A program made the translations under genes and the position numbers. A DNA stretch of 5,514 bases. Origin: DATBIO01 sp036556965 (GTDB taxonomy: Bacteria; Acidobacteriota; Vicinamibacteria; Fen-336). The notes below the pieces were generated by a model that had not been told where the DNA came from, did no database searches, and saw only the letters and a list, made by a program, of their open reading frames with translations. Location of the stretch: assembly GCA_036556965.1 (NCBI GenBank), contig DATBIO010000151.1, forward strand, positions 1-5,514, given 5' to 3'. Each line of letters starts with the position of its first letter. The first letter of the stretch is position 1. This document shows positions 1 to 5,514 of the stretch, piece after piece.

Positions 1-2435
1 CCTACGACTACTACCGCAACGACAAGTTCGACTCGAACACCTTCTTCAACGAGGAGTTCCGCACCGACCGCGGCCTCAGCGAGCTGCCCAAGCCCGCCAA
101 CGACCAGAACCAGTACGGCGCCCACCTGGGCGGCCCCATCGTGAAGGACAAGGCGTTCTTCTTCCTCGATTTCGAGGGCACGCGCATCACCCGGGGCGTC
201 ACGCGCATCACCCGCGTGCCGACCCTCGACGAGCGCCGCGGGGTCTTCGGGAGCGCCGTGCGCGATCCCCTGACCGGGCTGCCCTTCCCCAACAACACCA
301 TCCCCAGCAACCGCTTCGACCCCGTGTCGGTGGCCATCCTCGGCCTGCTGCCGGAGCCCAACACGCCGGGGGCCAACAACTACACGCGCCCCGATGCCGA
401 GGTGATCGACAACGCCGACCGTTTCCTGGGCCGCGTCGACCTGCGCCTGTCCGACCGCGACAACGTCTTCGGGCGGTACATCTACACCACCCGCGACCGC
501 GTGCTGCCCGGCTGGTTCGGCGGCCTCGTGGACGGGACGTCGAGCTCGGCCCTGGGCGACCAGAGCATGAAGTCCCACGGCTTCGTGGGAGGCTGGACGC
601 GGATCCTGAGCCCGTCGCTGGTGAACGAGTTCCGCTTCTCGTTCATCAAGGCCGACTCCGACCTCGTCCAGGTCCCCTTCGGCCAGGACCCGCCGCCCGC
701 GGCCATCGTGCCCGGAGTGCCCCAGGACCCGCTCTTCAGCGGCGGCGTGACGGGCATGAACATCATCGGCTACTTCGGCGGGGGCGCGAAGATCGGCTCC
801 CCCAACTTCTCCCCCAAGTTCCAGCACACGCGGCAGTACGAGTTCCTGAACACCGTCTCCTGGCTCAAGGACGACCACCAGTTCAAGTTCGGGATCGACG
901 TCATGGCTCCCATGAAGAACGAGTACCTGGACGTCCCCGGCACGCGCGGCGACCTCACCTTCCGCAACACCTTCACCGGCCAGGCGGTGGGCGACTTCCT
1001 GCTCGGCTACGTCTCGGACTCGCTGCTCACCAACGCCTACGTGGTGGACCAGCGGCACTGGGCGGCGTCGTTCTTCGTGCAGGACGACTGGAAGGTCACG
1101 GACAAGCTGGCCCTGAACCTCGGCCTGCGCTACGACTTCATCACTCCCGCCCTGGAGGCGGAGAACCGGCAGGCCAACTTCGACCCCGCCACGGGGACCC
1201 TCATCCAGGCCCAGGACGGCTCGCTGGAGGACCGCGGGCTCGTCAACACGGACAAGAACAACTTCGCCCCCCGGGTGGGCGTCGTCTACAAGGTCGACGA
1301 CAAGACGGTCCTCCGCGGCGGCTACGGCATCTTCTACAACATGTTCGACCGCATCGGCAGCGAGGACCAGATCGCGCTGAACCCGGGGAGCGGGCTGGTC
1401 AGCCTGCAGCCGCCGACGGCCACGCTGGCCGGCGGCCCCCAGTTCCTCCTGCGCGACGGCTTCCCCGAGGGGTACCTCGACCCGGCGCGCATCGACATCA
1501 CGCGCGCGGTGATCCGCGGCGCCGACCGTGACTCGCCCAAGGCCATGGTCCACCAGTTCAGCGTGGGCGCCCAGCGCACCTTCGCCGACGTCTGGGTGGT
1601 GTCGCTGGACCTGGTGGGCACGGAAGGGCGGAACCTGGCCAACCTGATCAACCTCAACCAGCCTCCCGGCGGCAGCGGCCCCCGGCCCTTCCCGCAGGTC
1701 GGTCCGCAGATCCAGTGGCGCGAGGCCAAGGGCGAGTCGAGCTACAAGGGGATGGACCTGCAGCTGGAGAAGCGGTTCTCGAAGGGCTACTCCTTCGGCC
1801 TCGCCTACACCCTCTCCGAGTGCGAGGACACCAGCGCCGAGCACCTGTCCACGGGCGGCTCGCCCAGCCGCTCGCAGGACGCGCACGACCTGGAGGCCTG
1901 GCGGGGGCCGTGCGGCTACGACACCAGGCACCGCTTCGCCGCCAACTTCATCTTCGAGATCCCGCTGGGCCGCAACAGCACGGGCGCCACGAAGGCGATC
2001 CTGGGCGACTGGATGGTCTCCGGCATCTACGCGGCGCGGTCCGGCCGGCCCTTCACCGTGACCCAGGGCAACAACAACGTCGGCCCGTACCACACCGGCC
2101 TGCCCAACCAGACGGGCAGCGGCGAGGGGCCGCGCACGGTCGACAAGTGGTTCGAGCCCGCGGACTTCCCCGCCGTGCGCTCGGGCACCTTCGGCAACGC
2201 GGGGCGGAACAACCAGCGCGGGCCGAACTGGCAGAGCCTCGACATGTCCCTGCAGAAGCAGTTCGCCACCGGCCGCGGGTCGAGCATCACCTTCCGCTGG
2301 GACGTGTTCAACGTCTTCAACACCGTCAACCTCGGCATCCCCAACTCCGACATCTCGAGCGCCACCGTGGGCACCATCAGCCAGCTCGCCGGGGACGCGC
2401 GCGTGATGCAGTTCTCGCTGCGGTTCGGCTTCTGA
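1..2435 (+). CDS. Oar-like TonB-dependent outer membrane receptor, 5'-truncated
   Basis: The frame is open from base 3 to the TGA at 2433-2435, giving 810 visible residues. The GTG at 141 is only an internal valine, because the upstream codons already encode conserved receptor sequence. Visible residues 36-46 (NQYG and LGGPI) followed by KDKAFFF and FEGTR are the plug-to-barrel signature of Oar-like receptors, which carry an N-terminal carboxypeptidase-regulatory-like domain. That domain, the signal peptide and most of the plug lie left of the window. The rest alternates aromatic beta-strands and loops, for example FFVQDDWKV near residue 357, DTRHRF at 640-645 and DVFNVFN near 767. It ends in FSLRFGF, and the terminal phenylalanine is typical of BAM-inserted outer membrane barrels. 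Such proteins take up ligands through TonB-ExbBD; the ligand is not evident here. The only two cysteines are residues 607 and 637. Family assignment is firm; sugar or glycan uptake is inferred from the neighbours. Confidence 0.93.
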   Translation, partial: YDYYRNDKFDSNTFFNEEFRTDRGLSELPKPANDQNQYGAHLGGPIVKDKAFFFLDFEGTRITRGVTRITRVPTLDERRGVFGSAVRDPLTGLPFPNNTIPSNRFDPVSVAILGLLPEPNTPGANNYTRPDAEVIDNADRFLGRVDLRLSDRDNVFGRYIYTTRDRVLPGWFGGLVDGTSSSALGDQSMKSHGFVGGWTRILSPSLVNEFRFSFIKADSDLVQVPFGQDPPPAAIVPGVPQDPLFSGGVTGMNIIGYFGGGAKIGSPNFSPKFQHTRQYEFLNTVSWLKDDHQFKFGIDVMAPMKNEYLDVPGTRGDLTFRNTFTGQAVGDFLLGYVSDSLLTNAYVVDQRHWAASFFVQDDWKVTDKLALNLGLRYDFITPALEAENRQANFDPATGTLIQAQDGSLEDRGLVNTDKNNFAPRVGVVYKVDDKTVLRGGYGIFYNMFDRIGSEDQIALNPGSGLVSLQPPTATLAGGPQFLLRDGFPEGYLDPARIDITRAVIRGADRDSPKAMVHQFSVGAQRTFADVWVVSLDLVGTEGRNLANLINLNQPPGGSGPRPFPQVGPQIQWREAKGESSYKGMDLQLEKRFSKGYSFGLAYTLSECEDTSAEHLSTGGSPSRSQDAHDLEAWRGPCGYDTRHRFAANFIFEIPLGRNSTGATKAILGDWMVSGIYAARSGRPFTVTQGNNNVGPYHTGLPNQTGSGEGPRTVDKWFEPADFPAVRSGTFGNAGRNNQRGPNWQSLDMSLQKQFATGRGSSITFRWDVFNVFNTVNLGIPNSDISSATVGTISQLAGDARVMQFSLRFGF

Positions 2436-2440
2436 GGAGG
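2435..2440 (+). promoter_or_regulatory. Shine-Dalgarno sequence overlapping the receptor stop codon
   Basis: The run TGAGGAGG at 2433-2440 joins the receptor stop TGA to a full AGGAGG. It is the only strong purine-rich ribosome-binding sequence before the isomerase. Sixteen to eighteen bases separate it from the CTG at 2458 and about 41 from the GTG at 2482. It is therefore distant from either start, although its position suggests re-initiation by ribosomes that have just finished the receptor. Confidence 0.5.
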
Positions 2441-2481
2441 AACGGGCGGCTCCCCGGCTGATCCGCGTCGGCAACGCGCCC

Positions 2482-3360
2482 GTGAGCTGGGGCGTCTACG
2501 AGGCTCACGGGCGCAACCCGCCCTTCGGCCACGTGCTGGACGCCATCGCCGCCTGCGGCTACGAGGGCACCGAGCTGGGGCCCTACGGCTACCTGCCCAC
2601 GGCGCCGGACGACCTGCGCCGCGAGCTCTCCGCGCGCGGCCTGGGCCTGGGCTCCTCCTTCGTGCCGCTCCCGCTCGAGGACGCCGGCCGCCGCGCGGCG
2701 TCCGTGGAGTCGGCGCTGGCCGTGGCGCGGCTGCTGGCCAGCCAGGAGGTCGAGGAGCTGATCGTGGCCGACGACGAGGACGCCGGCCGCGCCGCCGTGG
2801 CCGGCCGCGTGCCCGCCGACGGGAGCGCGGGCTGGACGGGCGCCCAGTGGCGCGAGGCGGCGCGGACGCTGCAGGCGGTGGCGGAGGCCGTGGGCGGTCT
2901 CGGCATGCGCGTGGTCGTCCACCACCATGCGGGGACCTTCGTGGAGACCCCGGAGGAGATCGACCGCCTGCTGGCGGAGACCACGGCACCGGAGGTGGGA
3001 CTGCTGCTGGACACCGGCCACCTCGTCCTCGGCGGCGGCGATCCGCTCGACCTGCTGCGGCGCCACGGCCCCCGCGTGGGCTACGTCCATCTCAAGGACG
3101 TGCGCGGGGACCGGCTGGCCGCGCTCCGCGCGGGCGGCCAGGGGATGGCCGCGGCCTGGGCGGACGGCGTCTTCTGCCCCCTGGGCGACGGCATGGTGCC
3201 CTTCGCGCGGGTGGCGGACGCGCTGCGGTCCGGAGGCTACGCGGGCTGGGCCATCGTGGAGCAGGACGTGGTCCCGGACGAGGGCGGCCGCCTGGTGCCG
3301 GAGCCGGCGGAGTCCGCCCGCCGCAGCCGCGCCTACCTGGCCGAGGCGTGCGGCCTGTGA
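2482..3360 (+). CDS. Sugar isomerase/epimerase, xylose-isomerase-like TIM barrel (IolE-type superfamily)
   Basis: Predicted cytoplasmic (beta/alpha)8 enzyme of the AP_endonuc_2 / sugar phosphate isomerase-epimerase superfamily, which isomerises, epimerises or dehydrates sugars and keto-inositols using a divalent metal. Counting from the GTG, 292 residues are seen. Motifs in barrel order are EGTELGPYGY (28-37), VVVHHHAGTF (144-153), LLLDTGH (174-180), YVHLKDV (201-207), LGDGMVPF (234-241) and AIVEQDV (257-263). By analogy with the superfamily, likely metal ligands are His147, Asp177, His203 and Glu260. GTG 2482 is the first canonical start, but the eight preceding codons read LIRVGNAP. Joined to the following VSWGV, these form the usual first strand of the family, so the true start is probably CTG 2458, giving 300 residues. 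The gene follows the receptor closely and overlaps the oxidoreductase by four bases. The reaction resembles 2-keto-myo-inositol dehydratase or a sugar epimerase; the exact substrate is unknown. Confidence 0.9.
   Translation: MSWGVYEAHGRNPPFGHVLDAIAACGYEGTELGPYGYLPTAPDDLRRELSARGLGLGSSFVPLPLEDAGRRAASVESALAVARLLASQEVEELIVADDEDAGRAAVAGRVPADGSAGWTGAQWREAARTLQAVAEAVGGLGMRVVVHHHAGTFVETPEEIDRLLAETTAPEVGLLLDTGHLVLGGGDPLDLLRRHGPRVGYVHLKDVRGDRLAALRAGGQGMAAAWADGVFCPLGDGMVPFARVADALRSGGYAGWAIVEQDVVPDEGGRLVPEPAESARRSRAYLAEACGL
3343..3346 (+). promoter_or_regulatory. Ribosome-binding site deciding the oxidoreductase start
   Basis: GAGG inside the last codons of the isomerase lies ten bases before GTG 3357 but only one base before the alternative GTG 3348. 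This supports 3357, where the start overlaps the isomerase stop as GTGA. Confidence 0.4.
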
Positions 3361-4457
3361 GCCGTCCCCTGCGCGTGGGGGTGGTCGGGTGCGGCGGTAT
3401 CGCGCAGATGATGCACCTGCCCACCCTGGCCGAGCGCCCGGACCTGTTCACCATCGCCGCCCTCGCCGACGTGAGCGGGGAGGTGCTCGACGCGGTGGGC
3501 GCGCGCTATCACGTGGCCGCCCGGCACCCCGACTGCCGCGCCCTGCTCGCGCGAGAGGACGTGGAGGCGGTGCTGCTCCTGACGTCGGGCTGCCATCGCG
3601 AGGCGGCCCTCGACGTGATCGCCAGCGGCCGGCACCTCTTCGTGGAGAAGCCTCTGGCCTTCAGCCTGCCCGAGACCGAGGAGGTGGCCGCGGCCGCCCG
3701 TCGCGGGCGGGGCAAGGTGATGGTGGGCTACCACAAGCGCTTCGACCCCGCCTACCTCCGGGCGCGCGAGGCGGTGCGGGCCATGCGCGACCTCCGCTAC
3801 GTCGAGGTCACCGTCCTCCATCCCGACGACGGGGCCTACCGCGTGCACCACAGCGTGCTGCCCGTCGCCGAGCGGGCCCTGCCGAGCGAGGAGGAGTCGC
3901 TCCGGCGGGCCGCGGCGGCGGTCACGGAAGGGCCGCTGGCCCCCTGCGTCGCGCGCATCCTCGGAAAGGACGCCCCCCTCGAGAAGCGCATCGGCGGCCA
4001 CGTCCTCTTCGAGAGCCTCCTCCACGACGTGGACGCCGTGCGGGGCGTGCTGGGGGCGCCGGAGGCGGTGGTGAGCGCCCACGTGTGGCGAGGCGGCCTG
4101 GCCCAGACCAGCCTCACGCGCTTCCCGGGCGGCGTGCGCGCCGCCCTCACCTGGGTGTTCCTGCCCGGCCTGCGCAACTACGAGGAGACCCTGCGCTTCA
4201 TCGGGCCCGACGAGCGGGTGACCCTCGTCTTCCCCTCCCCCTACCTGCGCCACGCCCCCACCCCCCTGCGCATCGAGCGCATGCGGGACGGGGAGCTGGT
4301 GGTGGAGGAACGCACCGTCTCCTACGAGGAGGCCTTCCGCGCCGAGCTGCACGCCTTCCGGCGCTGCGTCCGGGAAGACCTCCCGCCCGAGCCGTCGGTG
4401 GAGGACGCCCTCCAGGACGCCCGCTGGATCCAGTCCATCGCCGAGTCCTACGCCTGA
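3357..4457 (+). CDS. Gfo/Idh/MocA-family NAD(P)-dependent oxidoreductase
   Basis: Encodes 366 residues, normal for the family, which oxidises or reduces hydroxyl or keto groups of sugars and cyclitols with NAD(P). The N-terminal Rossmann fold has VGVVGCGGIA at 7-16 (dinucleotide loop). The family EKP motif is at 97-99 (VEKPL), followed by GYHKRFDP at 124-131. The alpha/beta C-terminal domain contains LLHDVDAVRG at 221-230, where His223 and Asp224 sit near the usual catalytic region. The C-terminal helix motif VEDALQDARWIQSI is at 348-361. Start chosen: GTG 3357-3359, overlapping the isomerase TGA (3358-3360), with GAGG at 3343-3346 ten bases upstream. A GTG at 3348 is too close to that site, and longer in-frame extensions run through the isomerase as a shadow. 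The overlap implies translational coupling and joint action with the isomerase on one substrate. The segment 152-210 is unusual: it contains HPDDG and a His164-His165 pair and lacks a clear analogue of the common G-x-I-G turn. Confidence 0.92.
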   Translation: MSRPLRVGVVGCGGIAQMMHLPTLAERPDLFTIAALADVSGEVLDAVGARYHVAARHPDCRALLAREDVEAVLLLTSGCHREAALDVIASGRHLFVEKPLAFSLPETEEVAAAARRGRGKVMVGYHKRFDPAYLRAREAVRAMRDLRYVEVTVLHPDDGAYRVHHSVLPVAERALPSEEESLRRAAAAVTEGPLAPCVARILGKDAPLEKRIGGHVLFESLLHDVDAVRGVLGAPEAVVSAHVWRGGLAQTSLTRFPGGVRAALTWVFLPGLRNYEETLRFIGPDERVTLVFPSPYLRHAPTPLRIERMRDGELVVEERTVSYEEAFRAELHAFRRCVREDLPPEPSVEDALQDARWIQSIAESYA

Positions 4458-4498
4458 CGCGCGCCCCCCGGAGGGCCCGCCGCGCGGTGGGGCGGCGC

Positions 4499-4513
4499 AC
4501 GCCGCTCCGGCGT
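4499..4513 (+). other. Perfect GC-rich hairpin, possible weak terminator or operator
   Basis: ACGCCG at 4499-4504 pairs fully with CGGCGT at 4508-4513 across a CTC loop. It lies 42 bases after the oxidoreductase stop and is followed by ATCCTTACG rather than a T-run, so a classical terminator is unlikely. It abuts the -10-like TATCCT. In DNA this rich in G and C, a stem of this size can arise by chance. Confidence 0.25.
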
Positions 4514-4518
4514 ATCCT
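4513..4518 (+). promoter_or_regulatory. Possible -10 element for the downstream gene
   Basis: TATCCT is the only A/T-containing hexamer in the gap that resembles a -10 box, and initiation about seven bases after it would leave a leader of roughly 45 bases. No -35 match is visible, so this is weak. Confidence 0.2.
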
Positions 4519-4569
4519 TACGTGCCTGGCGACGCGGCTTCCCCCGGCCGTAGCCGGTCCGACAGCGCC

Positions 4570-5514
4570 ATGAACCAAGCCGACAACTCCGAGGTCGAAG
4601 CCGCCCTGTTCGAGCTCCAGCAGTACCTCTCGGACCGCATCGCTCCCCTGATGTTCGCGGACTCGCTCGAGATCCTGATGTACAGCCCTTCGGGGGTTGT
4701 GGCGCGCGAGATCACGGCCTGGACGGCCGGCCAGTACTCGGGGGCCGGGCACCGGGTGCCGGTCTCGGACTACCTGTTCCACGCGGTCCGCAAGCTGCAC
4801 CGCCTCGGCGAGCTGGAGCTCGTCTCCCTGCGGACCCTGGAGTCCTTCCTGCGCGAGCTGACGGAGAGCCTCCTCGCGGCCTGCCCCGAGGAGGACCGCG
4901 ACCTGCTCCGGCAGAACCTGGCCGCCCTCGGCCACGCCAAGGCGGCGTCCGCCCCCGTCACCATCCTGCACCGCCAGCCCGGCGCCACCAGCGCCGCCGA
5001 GGCCGCCGCCACGCGCCCGGCGGAGCCGCCGCTGGCCTCGCGCCCCGCCGCGCCCCTGGTGCCCCCCCTCGCCTCCGCGGGCACGGCCGTGCCCGTGGTC
5101 GAGGTCGGCGCGGCCGAGATCTCCCAGGGGTTGCGCCGCCTCAACCTGCTCCTGGAGCGGCTGTCCCAGGCCCCCCCGGGGGCGGCGCGCACCAACGGCG
5201 AGGCGCAGCAGGAGCTGGTCTCGCAGGCCCTGTCCACCGCCGCCAGCAGCTCCAAGAGCGGGCGCGAGCTGGACCGCTACCTGGACGAGCTCCGCCGGCT
5301 GGGGCTGCCCGCGCAGACGGACCAGATGTTCCAGCTCCTCGGAGACAGCCTGCCGGGCTGGATCCTGGCCGCTCCCGCCGAAGGCGGGGAGCGCCCGCCC
5401 ATCAGCGGGCCGGGCGAGGCCATGTACCGCCTGGTGGCCCTGGCCCCCGACACCGCCGAGTCCACCCGGCGCTACCGCGAGCTGGCCCACGCCACCATCC
5501 GGCAGTTCAACGAC
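4570..5514 (+). CDS. Unrecognised cytoplasmic protein, 3'-truncated
   Basis: An ATG at 4570 opens a frame of 315 codons with no stop before the window ends, so the C-terminus is missing. I do not recognise the family. Residues 8-135 look helical and well folded, with regular hydrophobic spacing and a mix of acidic, basic and aromatic residues (for example FELQQYLSDRIAPL at 14-27 and VSDYLFHAVRKLHRLGELEL at 65-84). Residues 138-177 form an Ala/Pro-rich, low-complexity linker. A second helical, charged part follows from about 178 (LRRLNLLLERL at 188-198, ELDRYLDELRRLGL at 233-246). No signal peptide, membrane segment or catalytic motif is visible, so a cytoplasmic scaffold, adaptor or regulator is possible, but this is speculation. 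Codons favour G or C at the third position, as in the other genes. A long opposite-strand frame overlaps it, but its Gly/Arg/Gln/Ala-dominated product looks like a composition artefact. There is no clear ribosome-binding site before the ATG, so the start is less certain than the frame. Confidence 0.75.
   Translation, partial: MNQADNSEVEAALFELQQYLSDRIAPLMFADSLEILMYSPSGVVAREITAWTAGQYSGAGHRVPVSDYLFHAVRKLHRLGELELVSLRTLESFLRELTESLLAACPEEDRDLLRQNLAALGHAKAASAPVTILHRQPGATSAAEAAATRPAEPPLASRPAAPLVPPLASAGTAVPVVEVGAAEISQGLRRLNLLLERLSQAPPGAARTNGEAQQELVSQALSTAASSSKSGRELDRYLDELRRLGLPAQTDQMFQLLGDSLPGWILAAPAEGGERPPISGPGEAMYRLVALAPDTAESTRRYRELAHATIRQFND

Larger units (their letters stand above)
4458..4569. other. 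Intergenic region between the oxidoreductase and the unknown gene
   Basis: This 112-base gap is the only sizeable non-coding stretch. It is extremely GC-rich. It holds a perfect 6-base stem with a 3-base loop (4499-4513) and a perfect 5-base stem with a 4-base loop (4544-4557). A TATCCT at 4513-4518 is a weak match to a sigma-70 -10 box, with no recognisable -35 at 16-18 bases upstream. There is no T-tract after either hairpin, so no convincing intrinsic terminator, and no Shine-Dalgarno sequence before the ATG at 4570. Confidence 0.6.

Noticed and set aside
141..143. GTG at 141 as the start of the receptor gene
   Set aside because: The same frame is open back to base 3 and codes for conserved receptor sequence (NQYG, LGGPI), so this is an internal valine.
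179..214. Direct repeat CACGCGCATCACCCG at 179-193 and 200-214 (period 21), encoding TRITRGV-TRITRV
   Set aside because: The spacing between the conserved FEGTR and VPT landmarks looks the same as I recall for other family members, so it is not an expansion; probably chance similarity in codon use.
1715..2461. Plus-strand frame overlapping the receptor 3' end
   Set aside because: It lies in the wrong frame over conserved barrel sequence, with an Arg/Gly/Gln/His-rich product; an out-of-frame shadow.
2027..2989. Minus-strand open frame of 320 codons spanning the receptor-isomerase junction
   Set aside because: The translation is Arg/Pro/Gly/Ala-rich and antisense to two genes with clear family motifs.
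2847..3356. In-frame upstream extension of the oxidoreductase through the isomerase
   Set aside because: The extension is Gly/Arg/Pro-rich nonsense from another frame of the isomerase. The Rossmann fold begins just after GTG 3357, so there is no fusion protein.
4198..5490. Long minus-strand open frame (430 codons) across the end of the oxidoreductase and the unknown gene
   Set aside because: Its product is dominated by Gly, Arg, Gln and Ala with no domain pattern, and it overlaps a well-supported gene; it is a GC-rich antisense shadow of the + strand genes.

Overview
The window is very GC-rich, gene-dense bacterial DNA with every supported gene on the + strand. The best taxonomic clue is the first gene. 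It encodes a large Oar-like TonB-dependent receptor of the type greatly expanded in Acidobacteriota, and the strong G/C bias at third codon positions fits a high-GC member of that phylum. This placement is inferred from family distribution and composition, with no marker gene to back it.

Layout: (1) 1-2435, the C-terminal part of the receptor, cut off at the left edge. (2) 2482-3360, or more likely from about 2458, a TIM-barrel sugar isomerase/epimerase of the xylose-isomerase-like (IolE-type) superfamily. (3) 3357-4457, a Gfo/Idh/MocA-family NAD(P)-dependent oxidoreductase whose GTG start overlaps the stop of gene 2 in a GTGA tetranucleotide. (4) a 112-base gap with small GC-rich hairpins and at best a weak promoter. 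(5) 4570-5514, an unrecognised cytoplasmic protein whose frame stays open to the right edge, so it is incomplete.

Genes 1-3 look like one transcription unit. The receptor stop codon merges with an AGGAGG ribosome-binding sequence just before the isomerase, and the isomerase and oxidoreductase are translationally coupled. The simplest reading is a small carbohydrate or cyclitol utilisation set: the receptor imports a ligand across the outer membrane, and the two cytoplasmic enzymes oxidise and isomerise or dehydrate the sugar-like product. The substrate cannot be told from sequence. The fourth gene is separated by the gap and probably belongs to another unit.

I see no rRNA, tRNA, CRISPR array, insertion sequence or phage element. 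Nothing here is clearly a new system. The points most worth a second look are the isomerase start, which lies upstream of any canonical start codon, the unrecognised gene 4, and a histidine-containing segment in the oxidoreductase.
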